Positions 18,506 through 28,550 are shown, counted from the first letter of the stretch. The stretch: 64,000 nt of DNA from Chitinibacter sp. FCG-7 (GCF_040047665.1 NZ_CP157355.1:3224001-3288000), one strand, 5' to 3'. Numbers and translations are program-made. The notes: generated by a model from the sequence alone, not told the origin.

Positions 18506-19780
18506 ATGAAAAAGCACCCTGTTTCTCTGTACTGCCTGCCTTTGGCTGCGGCCTTGATGGCTGGTAGCGCGTTTGCACAAAAAACCACGGTCGAATTTTG
18601 GACCTTCAATCTGTCACCGTTTGCGCCGTATTTTGAAGAGTCGGTCAAAAAATTCAATGCCGCCAATCCAACACTGGAAGCCAAATGGGTGGACATGAAC
18701 TGGGATCAGATTCAGCCCAAGCTGATTACCGCCATGGCGGCGGGCAAAGCGCCTGCGCTGGTCAATTTCAACGTGCCTTGGACGCATGAATTCGCCCGCA
18801 AAGGCCATTTGCAAGCGATTGATACGCTGAGTAATGGCAGCAACCGTGCGGTGTATCTGCCTGTAGCCCTGGACGATCTGGCGGTAAACAATAAAGTTTA
18901 TGGCTTTCCGTTTTACAACTCGGTGTCGGTGATTGCCTACAACAAGGATTTGTTCAGCAAGGCCGGCATCAAGGCGCAGCCGACGACATTCAATGAATTT
19001 ATCGCCCAGGCTCGTCAAATCAAGGAAAAAACCGGTGTGCCAGCCTTTTCTCCCAAGCTGGCCACCAAAAGTGGCGATGGCGGTATGGTGCGCTGGTTTA
19101 TGTATCTCGGCCTGCCCGTCGTGCAAAACGGTAAGGCCGCTTTCAATACGCCTGAGCATGTAAAAGTGGTCGAATCCTTTGCTGATCTGTACCGCAGTGG
19201 CGTGATTCCAAAAGACAGCTTCCGGCTGGAATACGAGCAGGAAGTGGCGTCGTACTCATCTGGCAAGCTGGCCATGATGACCACATCATCCACTGCGCTA
19301 AAACGCGTTGAAGTGGATAACAAGGCCATGTACCAGAAAACCGAGGTGATGCCGTTCCCTATTGCCGAGGGCAAAATGGCCTTGGGTGCCTGGCTGATGA
19401 GCTATGTGATTCCAAAAGGCTACGCCAATACCGAAGCGGCGACCAAGCTGGGCTTGTTCCTGACCAGTGATGAGCGCCAGCTGGCAATTGCCCGCTTTAC
19501 CGAAACCATGCTGCCATCGTCGAAAAAAGCCACCGAAGATTCATATTTCATGGCCGGCAAAAACAGCAACGAGCCGATTGAGCGTGCCCGCGCTGCGGCA
19601 GCGCAATCGATGAAATACGCGCGTACGCCGATGCTGCCACCCAATGCACTGCCCGACGAAGCCACCATGATGAAGCTGTTTAACGATCAAATGCAGATGG
19701 CGATCGAAGGGCGCAAACCAGCGCAAAAAGCGCTGGCCGATGCCGCTGCTGATTGGAATCGCCGGATGGCCAAAAAATAA
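18506..19780 (+). CDS. Sugar ABC transporter substrate-binding protein (family 1)
   Basis: The 424-residue protein begins with a Sec signal peptide (cleavage after AGSAFA) preceded by a strong GGAGG ribosome-binding site. The mature part starts KTTVEFWTFNLSPFAPYFEE and continues as a cluster D solute-binding protein (PALVNFNVPWTHEFARKG; GFPFYNSVSVIAYNKDLF; GAWLMSYVIPKGYAN). It should deliver a mono- or oligosaccharide from the periplasm to the two permeases encoded downstream. The substrate is not evident. It is a different subgroup from the GtsA-like domain in the nearby chemoreceptor. Confidence 0.92.
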   Translation: MKKHPVSLYCLPLAAALMAGSAFAQKTTVEFWTFNLSPFAPYFEESVKKFNAANPTLEAKWVDMNWDQIQPKLITAMAAGKAPALVNFNVPWTHEFARKGHLQAIDTLSNGSNRAVYLPVALDDLAVNNKVYGFPFYNSVSVIAYNKDLFSKAGIKAQPTTFNEFIAQARQIKEKTGVPAFSPKLATKSGDGGMVRWFMYLGLPVVQNGKAAFNTPEHVKVVESFADLYRSGVIPKDSFRLEYEQEVASYSSGKLAMMTTSSTALKRVEVDNKAMYQKTEVMPFPIAEGKMALGAWLMSYVIPKGYANTEAATKLGLFLTSDERQLAIARFTETMLPSSKKATEDSYFMAGKNSNEPIERARAAAAQSMKYARTPMLPPNALPDEATMMKLFNDQMQMAIEGRKPAQKALADAAADWNRRMAKK

Positions 19781-19935
19781 GCCACAGGCATCCGCTATCG
19801 GTCGGTTGCGGATGCCTTGCTGCTGATGTGCTGTGTGAATTAATGAATTGCGCGTGAAATAAGCTGCTGATCATCAATGATGGTTAGCGCTGGTATATCC
19901 CATTCCCGATTTGGCTTTTGCAAGCAGGTGTTTGA

Positions 19936-20823
19936 ATGAAACCCCGTCATACCTATATTCTCGTGGCCTATCTTTTTCTGGGCCCGGCATTAATCCTGTT
20001 GGCTCTGTTTACTTTTCTGCCGGTTGGTTTTAATACCTATCTTGCATTTCATGAATACAATATTTCCGATGGTTCGGCCACCTGGCTGGGGCTGGAGAAT
20101 TTTGAATACATTTATCATGAAGAGCTATTTCATAGTGCACTGAAAAACTCGCTGATTTATTTGCTGATTGTGCCCATTGTGCAAATCATGGCGCTGGTGA
20201 GCGCCAAGCTGGTTAATAATCAGCTGCCCGGTATGACGCTGGTGCGGGCCACCATTTATATCCCGGTGATTACCGCCATTTCAATTGCCGGCGTGGTGTG
20301 GGGCTTTGTTTATAAATACGACGGCATGCTCAATGGATTTTTTAGCTGGCTGGGGCAGCACACCTGGTTGCTTGAAGCGGGCGAGTTGATCGAAATCGAC
20401 TGGCTGGGGGATCCGGATATTGCCCTGTATGCCACCATGGCCTTTACCTGCTGGAAAGGCGTTGGCTATTACATGGTGCTGTATCTGGCTGGCCTGCAGG
20501 CTATTCCGCGCGAAGTGGAGGAGGCCGCCGAGCTTGATGGTGCCAATGCCTGGCAGCGTTTCTGGAAAATCACCGTCCCCATGGTCAAGCCGACCATTTT
20601 GCTGTGCACGCTGCTATCGACCATTGCAGCCTTAAAAGCTTTTCAGGAGGTGATCGTACTCTCCAAAGGGCAGGCCGATACCTATACCGCGCTGTATTAC
20701 GTTTACGATCAGGCATTTAAAAATTTTGTCTTTGGCCGCTCGGCAGCGGCTGGGCTGGTGGTGACTTTCTTTTGCGTTTTATTGGCGATTGCGCAATTCA
20801 GAATGTTCCGGGAAAAAGATTAG
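19936..20823 (+). CDS. Sugar ABC transporter permease, MalF/UgpA type
   Basis: A 295-residue inner-membrane protein with six predicted helices beginning TYILVAYLFLGPALILLALF and the EAA coupling loop EEAAELDGANAWQRFWKITVPMVKP. It lies 155 bp after the binding-protein gene on the same strand and 50 bp before the second permease, forming a binding protein-permease-permease operon. No ATP-binding subunit is encoded in the operon, so it probably borrows a shared MsiK/MalK-like ATPase from elsewhere. Confidence 0.92.
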   Translation: MKPRHTYILVAYLFLGPALILLALFTFLPVGFNTYLAFHEYNISDGSATWLGLENFEYIYHEELFHSALKNSLIYLLIVPIVQIMALVSAKLVNNQLPGMTLVRATIYIPVITAISIAGVVWGFVYKYDGMLNGFFSWLGQHTWLLEAGELIEIDWLGDPDIALYATMAFTCWKGVGYYMVLYLAGLQAIPREVEEAAELDGANAWQRFWKITVPMVKPTILLCTLLSTIAALKAFQEVIVLSKGQADTYTALYYVYDQAFKNFVFGRSAAAGLVVTFFCVLLAIAQFRMFREKD

Positions 20824-20873
20824 GGTTGATTGAATTTGGTTTACCGTCGCGGCGGCTAAATAGGAAAAAGAGC

Positions 20874-22106
20874 ATGCAATTGACAAAAAGAACGGTTAAA
20901 AAAACCTTATCGTATTTCTGGCATTATTCAGCGCTATTGCTGATGGTCGCTTTTACCGCATTTCCACTGGTCTGGGCGCTGGCTTTTGGCCTGTCGAGTG
21001 ACGCATCAATGGCGTATTTATTCCCGGATGGCTTTTTTCCGCATCAGGATAGCAGCGCGTGCACGCTCAAGGCCGGCAGTTATTGTTTATTTGCCAGCGA
21101 TCAGCCCGGCCAGCATATTGGCTTTAGTCTGGATTGGTTTCAGCGCGTCTTTCAGGAAATGCCTTTTCTGACTTATCTGAAAAACTCGCTGATTATGTCG
21201 GTGATGAGTATTGTCGGTGTACTGCTGGTTTCGGTGCTGGCCGCTTACCCTTTGGCCAGAATGGATTTTCCGGGACGCAAAGTGATTTTTATCGCCATTG
21301 TGACGACGATGATGCTGCCCTCCGAAGTGGGCATCGTACCTAATTTTATTATCATCAAAAAGTTCGGCGACTGGGCCAATGCTCTGCAAGCCTTGCTGTA
21401 TGGCGGCGACTGGCTGGCCTGGCTGTGTGTACTGGTGTTTGCTGCCACTTTGCTGCTAGCCGCCATACTGGTTTATCGCCAGAAAGCTACGGCCAAATCC
21501 TTGCTCTTGCTGGCTGCGCTGGCCTTTGTCGCTCAGGCCTTGCTGATTGCCAAAGTGACGGCCTGGCAGCCGGATGCGATAGCAGGCGGCGATTTCTGGC
21601 GCGCTATCCAGCCGAGCTGGGCGGCTATCGCACACACTGTATTTGGCTCGACCCAAAGCCCGGCTAGTTGGTCTGGCTGGGTAGGGCTTGATAGTCACTT
21701 TGCGGCCGTGGTGCCCAATTTTGCTACCGCGTTTGGTATTTTCCTGATGAAGCAGGCATTTGAGGCCATTCCGCAAGATCTGATCGACGCCGCCCGGGTC
21801 GATGGTGCCAGCGAGATGCAGATTCTGTGGCTGGTGATGGTGCCAGTGACCGCGCCAGCGATTGCTGCGCTCAGTATTTTTACGCTGGTAAGCGCGTGGA
21901 ACGACTATTTATGGCCATCGATTGTCATCAATACCAAGGAAAAACTGCCGGTTGCCGTGGGGGTATTTAATGATCTAACCGGCCCGTTTGCCACCTCGGA
22001 CAATCTGCTGATGGCCGCGATTATCCTCACAGTGCTGCCGGTGCTGGTGTTCTTTGCCTTTACGCAGCGCTTTTTTATTTCCGGCATGGATGGTGCCGTC
22101 AAGTAA
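20874..22106 (+). CDS. Sugar ABC transporter permease, MalG type, with an internal insertion
   Basis: The start at 20874 (MQLTKRTVKKTL) is preceded by AGGAAAAAGAG and gives 410 residues; an upstream in-frame codon at 20772 overlaps the previous gene and adds no family sequence. The MalG core is clear: first helix, FLTYLKNSLIMSVMS, MLPSEVGIVPNFIII, and EAA loop DLIDAARVDGASEMQILW. MalG-type subunits are usually about 280 residues. The excess is a Cys-containing loop after helix 1 (about 63-76) and about 100 residues (172-272) with two extra hydrophobic helices inserted between FGDWANALQALL and VVPNFATAFGIFL. It overlaps the convergent regulator gene by 8 bp. Confidence 0.9.
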   Translation: MQLTKRTVKKTLSYFWHYSALLLMVAFTAFPLVWALAFGLSSDASMAYLFPDGFFPHQDSSACTLKAGSYCLFASDQPGQHIGFSLDWFQRVFQEMPFLTYLKNSLIMSVMSIVGVLLVSVLAAYPLARMDFPGRKVIFIAIVTTMMLPSEVGIVPNFIIIKKFGDWANALQALLYGGDWLAWLCVLVFAATLLLAAILVYRQKATAKSLLLLAALAFVAQALLIAKVTAWQPDAIAGGDFWRAIQPSWAAIAHTVFGSTQSPASWSGWVGLDSHFAAVVPNFATAFGIFLMKQAFEAIPQDLIDAARVDGASEMQILWLVMVPVTAPAIAALSIFTLVSAWNDYLWPSIVINTKEKLPVAVGVFNDLTGPFATSDNLLMAAIILTVLPVLVFFAFTQRFFISGMDGAVK

Positions 22107-22983
22107 GACTTGCTTGTGCCGCAACCTCGCTGCGTGACGGCGCACGTAGACGGCGAAATGCATGCGGGGTCAGTTGGGTGTAGGCCTGAAAAATGCGATG
22201 GAAATTGCTCAGGCTGGGAAAACCGCTCTGGCTGGCGATATTTTCGATTTTCATCGAGCTGCTCAGCAGCAGATTGCAGGCATGAATCACGCGCAATTCG
22301 GCCAGTATTTCGCTAAAGCTTTTGCCCAGCTGCTGATTGAACAGACGCTTAAGATTGGCCTCGCTGGTCAGGGCCACTTTGGCCACTTCGGATAAATAAA
22401 CCGGCCGGGCAAAGTGCTGGGATAGATAAGCCAGCGCCTGCTCGACTCGCTGATCGGGCAAGCTAATCTCGCGCCCGCTGTTAATACTGGCCGCATCGGG
22501 CGCTTTGTAGAGTATCGCCAGCAGCTCCAGAATCAGGCTGATCCGCTCCAGCCCGCGGCTTTCATGCAGCCGGTCAAACAGCGGCGCCAGCTGCTCGGCC
22601 AGTGTGGCGCTAAACTGAATGGCATGCCGGATATTGCCCAGCCAGTTGCACACGCCGCGCAACTCGGGCAAGCCCGACTCAGCCAGCTGGCGAAGCCAGC
22701 TTTCACGAAAAAACAAAACCTGCAAAGTTTGCGGGCTGCCATCGGGATTGGGCGCCGCCTCCCAGCTGTGCGGCTGATTGGGCGCAACCAGCACCAGATC
22801 AAAGCGCGGAAAAGCCTCGGCTTTGCCGCTGATATAGCGTAAACCCGATGCATTGCGGGTGTAGGTTAGCTCGAATTCGGGATGGTAATGCAGGTGAAAC
22901 TGGATTTTGGGCACCACATACTGCTGGTAATGCCAGGGTTGGCAGTGCGAATTGGTAATCCATTCTCTGATTAACATAGACAC
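22099..22983 (-). CDS. AraC family transcriptional regulator
   Basis: The 294-residue protein has an N-terminal cupin-like sensing domain (HLHYHPEFELTYTRNASGLRYISG) and a C-terminal double helix-turn-helix (VYLSEVAKVALTSEANLKRLF and KIENIASQSGFPSLSNFHRIF). This layout is typical of sugar-responsive AraC regulators. It converges on the sugar transporter operon and overlaps its last codons, so it probably controls that operon, an inference from position. ATG 22977 is an alternative start two codons in. Confidence 0.9.
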   Translation of the reverse strand: MSMLIREWITNSHCQPWHYQQYVVPKIQFHLHYHPEFELTYTRNASGLRYISGKAEAFPRFDLVLVAPNQPHSWEAAPNPDGSPQTLQVLFFRESWLRQLAESGLPELRGVCNWLGNIRHAIQFSATLAEQLAPLFDRLHESRGLERISLILELLAILYKAPDAASINSGREISLPDQRVEQALAYLSQHFARPVYLSEVAKVALTSEANLKRLFNQQLGKSFSEILAELRVIHACNLLLSSSMKIENIASQSGFPSLSNFHRIFQAYTQLTPHAFRRLRAPSRSEVAAQASLT

Positions 22984-23179
22984 CTGTGGGCAGGTATAGC
23001 CTGCTGCAGATTGAGTGCCATGATTACATTACACCGCTGAGGCACTTACAGCTGGGTTTTGATTTTAACTATGCCCGCAAGTGAAGAACAAGAGCGCCAT
23101 CACATGCAGGCCAGACTTGACTGCTGGTGAGCCAGGCATTCATCGACGCTGTATGAGATGGATTTTGTGTCCTAATTAT

Positions 23180-23230
23180 GGGGTATATTTCTGTAGATGA
23201 TGCATAGATTGATGTGTATAGATATACCTA
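23180..23230. repeat. Dispersed intergenic palindrome, copy P2 (degenerate)
   Basis: GGGTATATTTCTGTAG at 23181-23196 faces GTGTATAGATATACC at 23214-23228, an imperfect stem of the same family as P1. It lies in a 469-bp gap between the divergently transcribed AraC gene and a secreted-protein gene, so it is not simply a terminator. I see nothing else convincing in that gap. Confidence 0.65.
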
Positions 23231-23452
23231 GTGACGTATTTTGGCATTTTGAGTCTGTTCTTGGTCTGAATGCTGACTGATATGTCTTTTTTCTTTCGAA
23301 GTACTGCCATTGGTATTGGGTTTTTATGAGGTAGGAACTGATTTGTATTTACACACAGCTTTAATCGCTTGCCTTGACGGGCATTTTTTGCAAACCCTAT
23401 GATCTGCTGCCTTATGACATTTGCAATATAAAAATAATCCGGGAGATTAGTG

Positions 23453-24013
23453 ATGAAACTGTCACACCTTGCAATCAGCATGCTGGCCTTTGCGGCGTGC
23501 ACCAATACCGCGCTAGCGGCCAATGCGCTCAGCGAGCAAGCGGCGCAATATCAGGCCGCCTGCGCTCAGGCAAAAGGCTATTTCCAGTATGGCACGATCA
23601 ATTCACCGCCCAATAGCGACTACCCGGCGGTGACTAACTTCAAACCAGGTAACAAACTGCACGGCGTTCCCCTGTCGCATACGCACATTGAAATCACCTC
23701 GGCTTTGGATGGCAAAGTTTACGATGTCGCGATTGATAATGTCTTTGCCAAAGACTTCAACCGCTATCGCCGTGAAGTGCCAGCCAGCTACCGGCGCAAT
23801 CTGAAAGCAGGGCGCACCGTTTATTTCTGCGGCGGCAATCCCGGCAGCGAGCCCTATACATTATCGGGCCAGAAATTTGCGCAGCACGGTTTTGACTGGG
23901 TGCATACCAACTGCGAATCACCCAATTCACAATTTGCCGATGGCTGGATGATCACTGAAAACGGCAGCAAGCTGACCAATAGCCACAAGTATTGCTATCT
24001 GTGGAATGAATAG
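23453..24013 (+). CDS. Secreted protein of unknown function
   Basis: ATG 23453 has GGGAG 7 bp upstream. The 186-residue product begins with a Sec signal (LAISMLAFAACTNTALAA). The mature part contains LSHTHIEITSALDGKVYDVAIDN, VYFCGGNPGSEPY, GFDWVHTNC and ADGWMITENG. The histidine- and cysteine-containing motifs loosely recall DUF2278/YukJ-type proteins, but I would not assign the family. An internal Cys pair (FCGG...TNC) may form a disulfide. A terminator follows, so it is probably monocistronic. Confidence 0.7.
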   Translation: MKLSHLAISMLAFAACTNTALAANALSEQAAQYQAACAQAKGYFQYGTINSPPNSDYPAVTNFKPGNKLHGVPLSHTHIEITSALDGKVYDVAIDNVFAKDFNRYRREVPASYRRNLKAGRTVYFCGGNPGSEPYTLSGQKFAQHGFDWVHTNCESPNSQFADGWMITENGSKLTNSHKYCYLWNE

Positions 24014-24050
24014 GCAACTGGCCATGCCAGATTGCCAATTATCATCACTT

Positions 24051-24075
24051 AAAGGCGACGCAGCGCTCGCCTTTT
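24051..24075 (+). terminator. Rho-independent terminator after the secreted-protein gene
   Basis: AAAGGCGA (24051-24058) pairs with TCGCCTTT (24067-24074) over a short GC loop, with T residues at the end. It separates the secreted-protein gene from the adenosine deaminase gene. Confidence 0.65.
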
Positions 24076-24089
24076 TCACTGGAAAACCC

Positions 24090-25631
24090 ATGATCAAATC
24101 AACACCACGGCTAAACACCTTGCTGGCCAGTGCATTGCTGGCCATCGGTCTGAGTGCTCAACCGCTACAGGCCAAACCGGTCGCCAGCGATGAGGCGCAA
24201 ACGGCCCGCTTCTTTGCACATTTACTCTCCGGCACGCCCAAGACTTCGATTCTGAACCTGTTTGTGACGCAGCTGCCCAAAGGCGGTGATCTGCACCATC
24301 ATTTTTCCGGGGCAATTTATGCGGAAAACTATCTCACCTGGCTGGCAGCGCAGGATGGCAAAATTGATAGCTGTACCCTGCGCGTCGTTCAGGCAGGCAG
24401 CAGCCCGGCCACAGGTTGCCAGGCGCTGAGCGTGGCGCAGTTACAGCAGGATAATGCCAAATATCGCCAGCTACTCACACTGTGGTCGGATGCTGATTAC
24501 GGCAACCATTTTCATCTGCAAGTCCCGCCCGACAGCAATTTCTTCAATACATTTTCCTATTTTGGCGCACTAGCCATGCCCAATGCGGCGCAAGGCCTAG
24601 CCTCGCTCAAGCAACGCGCGATTGATGAAAACGTTAGCTACATCGAGACGATGTTCTCCGCAGTCGGCTTCAAACAGAATGCGCTGTATGAGCAGCAAGC
24701 CAGAATCGACGAAGTCAACCGCGCACTGCGCCTGGCCAGCTCGCAGGCCGAAGTCAATGCAGTTCTAGAAGCAGTTGTTGGCGATGTGCAGCAATCGGCT
24801 GCCTTTGCGCCTGTGTTGCAAAGCTACATCGGCAAGCTTGAGCAAGCACATCAGGGTATTGATGACGAGCGCTTTATGATGCGCTACCAGACCTATGCCG
24901 CCCGCACGCAAGACCCATTGCAAGTCTTCCTTGATCTGTACGCAGGCTACCGAGTGGCTGCGCAAAGCCCGCTGGTGGTGGGGGTAAATATTGTTGCGCC
25001 GGAAAACAACTATGTCTCGCTGCGCGACTATACCTTGCATATGCGGATGTTCAATTTTCTGAATGAGCGCATCAAAGTCAGTAACGGAAACACCAGCCGC
25101 GCAATGAATCTGGCCTTGCATGCCGGTGAGCTGACCCTAGGGATGGTGCCGCCGGAAGATTTGCAGTTTCATATTACCGAGGCAGTGGATATTGCCAATG
25201 CGCGGCGAATTGGCCATGGCGTGGACATTAGCTACGAGAAAGAACCGCTCAAATTGATGAACACGATGAAATCGCGTGATGTCGCGATCGAGATCAATCT
25301 GACCAGCAATGAATTTATCTTGGGCGTCAAAGGCAATGATCATCCTTATCTGCTCTACGCGGCCTACGATGTACCGATGATTATCTCCACCGACGATGCA
25401 GGCGTCTCGCGCAATAATCTGTCAAACCAGTATTTGCTGCTCGCCACCCGTTACTCACCCAGCTACAAAACGCTCAAAACTTATGTGTATAACAGCATCC
25501 GCTACTCATTTCTCAACGAAGCTGACAAGCGCCTAGCCTACCGCCGGCTGGATAAATCGTTTGTGCAATTTGAAGAAAAGATGGCCAAGCTGTATCAGAA
25601 GGTGAAGCATAAACCTCATCATTCACGCTAA
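24090..25631 (+). CDS. Secreted adenosine deaminase family protein (ADGF/CECR1-like)
   Basis: The start at 24090 (MIKSTPRLNTLL) is chosen because a signal peptide follows (ALLAIGLSAQPLQA). The 513-residue enzyme has the metal-dependent deaminase motifs: LPKGGDLHHHFSG (HxH zinc site), LHAGEL (zinc His), RIGHGVDI (catalytic/zinc His) and ISTDDAGVSR (Asp pair). Family members hydrolyse adenosine to inosine plus ammonia; exported forms salvage extracellular nucleosides. Length exceeds cytosolic Add (about 340) and matches the secreted growth-factor type. It ends before a shared bidirectional terminator opposite cysA. Confidence 0.9.
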   Translation: MIKSTPRLNTLLASALLAIGLSAQPLQAKPVASDEAQTARFFAHLLSGTPKTSILNLFVTQLPKGGDLHHHFSGAIYAENYLTWLAAQDGKIDSCTLRVVQAGSSPATGCQALSVAQLQQDNAKYRQLLTLWSDADYGNHFHLQVPPDSNFFNTFSYFGALAMPNAAQGLASLKQRAIDENVSYIETMFSAVGFKQNALYEQQARIDEVNRALRLASSQAEVNAVLEAVVGDVQQSAAFAPVLQSYIGKLEQAHQGIDDERFMMRYQTYAARTQDPLQVFLDLYAGYRVAAQSPLVVGVNIVAPENNYVSLRDYTLHMRMFNFLNERIKVSNGNTSRAMNLALHAGELTLGMVPPEDLQFHITEAVDIANARRIGHGVDISYEKEPLKLMNTMKSRDVAIEINLTSNEFILGVKGNDHPYLLYAAYDVPMIISTDDAGVSRNNLSNQYLLLATRYSPSYKTLKTYVYNSIRYSFLNEADKRLAYRRLDKSFVQFEEKMAKLYQKVKHKPHHSR

Positions 25632-25657
25632 AACCTCAGTAGACTCCAGTGGCATTG

Positions 25658-25691
25658 AAAAATGGCAAAGCTGCTTGGCTTTGCCATTTTT
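25658..25691. terminator. Bidirectional terminator between convergent genes
   Basis: AAAAATGGCAAAG (25658-25670) and CTTTGCCATTTTT (25679-25691) form a perfect 13-bp stem with A and T tails on both sides, so it can terminate both the deaminase gene and the cys operon. Confidence 0.85.
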
Positions 25692-25718
25692 GCACATGCG
25701 GCATACCGGATGGAACGT

Positions 25719-26762
25719 CTACACCGTGGCGTAGACCTTGGCTTCGCGTGGGATCAGGTAGACGGTTTCGGCCACTTGCCAGGCTCCTTCCTGCTGGCGC
25801 TCGCGGGTTAATTCCACTTCCACAACGTCATGTTCGGGCACTTCAACTTCCAGCCTTACCGTGGCACCGAGCAGGCGGATATGCGTAATCGTGCCGCTAA
25901 TTGCGCCGGGTGTAGCAATCCGGCTTAGGTCGATTTCATGCGGGCGGACGTACACTGTGGCGTGCTCGCTGGTTTCGCTGGCGGCAAATTTCGCGCTACC
26001 CACTTGTGCCCAGCCTTCGTGTACGCGGGACTGGAATAGATTCACATCGCCGAGGAACTGATAAACAAACGGGCTGGCTGGCGTGTCGTAGACTTCGCTA
26101 GGCGAGCCGATTTGTTCGATCTGGCCTTTGTTCATTACGACCACGCGGTCGGCGACCTCCAGGGCTTCTTCCTGATCGTGCGTCACGAACACCGAAGTCA
26201 CATGAATTTCATCATGCAGGCGGCGCAGCCAGCGGCGCAACTCTTTGCGCACCTTGGTGTCGAGTGCGCCAAATGGCTCGTCGAGCAGCAAGACTTTGGG
26301 CTCAACGGCTAGTGCACGCGCCAAGGCAATGCGCTGACGCTGGCCGCCCGATAGTTGCGCCGGGTAGCGATCAGCCAGCCAGTCAAGTTGCACCAGTTGT
26401 AGCAAGTCATGCACTTTACGTTTGATTTCGGCATCGGATGGGCGAGTTGATTTAGGGCGCACGCGCAGGCCGAAAGCGACATTTTCAAATACCGTCATAT
26501 GGCGGAACAGGGCATAGTGCTGAAACACAAAGCCTACTTGGCGTTCACGCACATGCCTGTCGGTGGTATCTTCGCCGTGGAACAGAATCTGCCCCGAATC
26601 GGGTGTTTCCAAACCCGCAATGACGCGCAGCAAGGATGTTTTGCCGCAACCCGAAGGGCCGAGCAAGGCGACCAATTCGCCCGATTCAACATTCAGGCTT
26701 AAATCATTCAGTGCTTTAAATTCGCCAAAGGTTTTGACGATATTACGAATCTCGATACTCAT
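25719..26762 (-). CDS. cysA: Sulfate/thiosulfate ABC transporter ATP-binding protein CysA
   Basis: 347 residues with Walker [10 protein letters not shown], signature LSGGQRQR, Walker [13 protein letters not shown] and the H-loop [10 protein letters not shown], followed by a C-terminal TOBE/regulatory part ([13 protein letters not shown]). It starts [20 protein letters not shown] as CysA does. It is the last gene of sbp-cysT-cysW-cysA and begins 3 bp after cysW, powering sulfate import at the inner membrane. Confidence 0.95.
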   Translation of the reverse strand: MSIEIRNIVKTFGEFKALNDLSLNVESGELVALLGPSGCGKTSLLRVIAGLETPDSGQILFHGEDTTDRHVRERQVGFVFQHYALFRHMTVFENVAFGLRVRPKSTRPSDAEIKRKVHDLLQLVQLDWLADRYPAQLSGGQRQRIALARALAVEPKVLLLDEPFGALDTKVRKELRRWLRRLHDEIHVTSVFVTHDQEEALEVADRVVVMNKGQIEQIGSPSEVYDTPASPFVYQFLGDVNLFQSRVHEGWAQVGSAKFAASETSEHATVYVRPHEIDLSRIATPGAISGTITHIRLLGATVRLEVEVPEHDVVEVELTRERQQEGAWQVAETVYLIPREAKVYATV

Positions 26763-26765
26763 GGT

Positions 26766-27644
26766 TTATTCCTCAGTCGCATGTTTGCGATCTTCAATCG
26801 CTTGTTGCTCGGTGCGCCATTCCACATAGCTCTTCAGTGCCAGCGTCAACAAGGCCAGCAGGGCCAGAATCGAGGCGCAGGCAAAAGCGGCGACAAAGTT
26901 GTATTCGTTGTACAAAATCTCGACGTGCAGCGGGATTGTGTTGGTCATGCCACGAATATGGCCCGACACCACCGATACCGCGCCAAATTCGCCCATCGCG
27001 CGGGCATTGGCCAGAATCACGCCATACAACAAGCCCCATTTAATGTTCGGCAAGGTCACGTGCCAGAACGTCTGCCAGCCTGAAGCGCCCAGCACCAGTG
27101 CAGCCTGTTCTTCGTCGCTGCCTTGCGCTTCCATCAATGGAATCAGCTCGCGTGCCACAAAGGGAAAGGTGACAAACACCGTGGCCAGCACAATGCCGGG
27201 GACGGCAAAAATGATCTTGATGTCGTTCTCGATCAGCCACGCGCCCCACCAGCCATGCGCGCCAAACAGCAGCACGTAGATCAGACCAGCGACTACCGGT
27301 GAGACGGCAAACGGCAAATCGATCAGCGTGACCAGAATGCTTTTGCCCTTGAAGTCAAACTTGGCAATCGCCCACGCCGCAGCCACGCCAAACACCAGAT
27401 TCAGTGGCAGTGAAATGGCAGCGACAATCAGCGTCAGTTTAATCGCCGAGACCGCATCGCTTTCGATTAGTGCGTCTTGATACAAACCCCAGCCCTGATG
27501 CAGCGCCTCGTAAAACACTGACAGTAGTGGAACGATCAGCAGGATCGTAATCAACAACAAGGCAAGACCGGTCAGCAGATAACGCACCCACGCTGACTCA
27601 GTGGTCACGACTTTATGATTGAGATTGTTGATAGCGGTACTCAT
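26766..27644 (-). CDS. cysW: Sulfate ABC transporter permease CysW
   Basis: The start at 27644 ([13 protein letters not shown]) overlaps the cysT stop by one base (TAATG arrangement), indicating translational coupling; an upstream codon at 27680 lies inside cysT. The 292-residue membrane protein has six helices and the CysW coupling loop [29 protein letters not shown]. It pairs with CysT to form the channel. Confidence 0.94.
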   Translation of the reverse strand: MSTAINNLNHKVVTTESAWVRYLLTGLALLLITILLIVPLLSVFYEALHQGWGLYQDALIESDAVSAIKLTLIVAAISLPLNLVFGVAAAWAIAKFDFKGKSILVTLIDLPFAVSPVVAGLIYVLLFGAHGWWGAWLIENDIKIIFAVPGIVLATVFVTFPFVARELIPLMEAQGSDEEQAALVLGASGWQTFWHVTLPNIKWGLLYGVILANARAMGEFGAVSVVSGHIRGMTNTIPLHVEILYNEYNFVAAFACASILALLALLTLALKSYVEWRTEQQAIEDRKHATEE

Positions 27645-28477
27645 TACTTGCGTCTCCCTAGGCGTTTGGCCATCCACCACTGCAGGCCGTTAATCAGCAG
27701 CAGCAGGGCAAACGACACCAGCAACATCACCACGGCAATCGCCGTCGCGCCCATATAATCGTATTGCTCCAGTTTGGAAATAATCATCAGCGGGGTGATT
27801 TCCGACTTAAACGGCATATTGCCGGCGATGAAAATCACCGAGCCAAATTCACCAATCGCTCGGGCAAAAGCCAGTGTGAATCCGGTCAGCAGCGCGGGGA
27901 AAATCGTTGGCAAAATCACTTTGCTGAAAATCTGCCAGCGCGTTGCGCCCAGACTCGACGCCGCTTCTTCCAGCTCGCGCTCCATATCTTCGAGCACGGG
28001 TTGGACGGTGCGCACGACAAAGGGCAGCGTGATAAAGGTCAGCGCCAGCACAATGCCCAGCGGGGTAAACGCCACCTTGATGCCAAGCTTGTCCAACGGC
28101 TCTCCGAGCAAACCGTTTGGCGCGTACAAGGTGGCCAGCGCAATCCCGGCCACGGCCGTCGGCAGCGCAAATGGCAAATCGACCAGCGCATCAATAAAAC
28201 GCTTGCCCGGAAACGGGTAGCGCACCAGCACCCAGGCGATCAGCATGCCGACAAATAAATTGATCAGCGCGGCAATCAGCGAGGCACCAAAAGTGACTTT
28301 ATACGTCGCCACTACGCGCGCCTCGGTGACAATCGCCCAGAAGCTGCTCCAATCGAGCCCCATGGTTTTGGCAAACAGCGCGGAAAGCGGTAGCAGTACA
28401 ATCAGCGAGAGATAGAGCAGGCTGTAGCCTAGGGCCAGATTAAAGCCCGGCAGAACACTGCTTTGTTTGAGTTTCAT
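27644..28477 (-). CDS. cysT: Sulfate ABC transporter permease CysT (CysU)
   Basis: A 277-residue membrane protein beginning [26 protein letters not shown] with the conserved [19 protein letters not shown] and coupling loop [23 protein letters not shown], typical of CysT. It follows the binding-protein gene by 79 bp, with palindrome P3 in the gap, and is coupled to cysW. Confidence 0.94.
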   Translation of the reverse strand: MKLKQSSVLPGFNLALGYSLLYLSLIVLLPLSALFAKTMGLDWSSFWAIVTEARVVATYKVTFGASLIAALINLFVGMLIAWVLVRYPFPGKRFIDALVDLPFALPTAVAGIALATLYAPNGLLGEPLDKLGIKVAFTPLGIVLALTFITLPFVVRTVQPVLEDMERELEEAASSLGATRWQIFSKVILPTIFPALLTGFTLAFARAIGEFGSVIFIAGNMPFKSEITPLMIISKLEQYDYMGATAIAVVMLLVSFALLLLINGLQWWMAKRLGRRK

Positions 28478-28500
28478 TGCGGATACCTTATTTTTATACT

Positions 28501-28550
28501 AGGGTATTGCCCTGTAGATCAATTGCAGATTGCTCTGCAGGGCAATACCT
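28501..28550. repeat. Dispersed palindrome, copy P3, inside the sulfate operon
   Basis: AGGGTATTGCCCTGTAG (28501-28517) pairs with CTGCAGGGCAATACCT (28535-28550). The outer bases match the family while the stem interior differs in both arms (TGCCCTG/CAGGGCA), a compensating change. It lies between sbp and cysT, where a stable hairpin could set the ratio of binding protein to permease messages. Confidence 0.8.
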
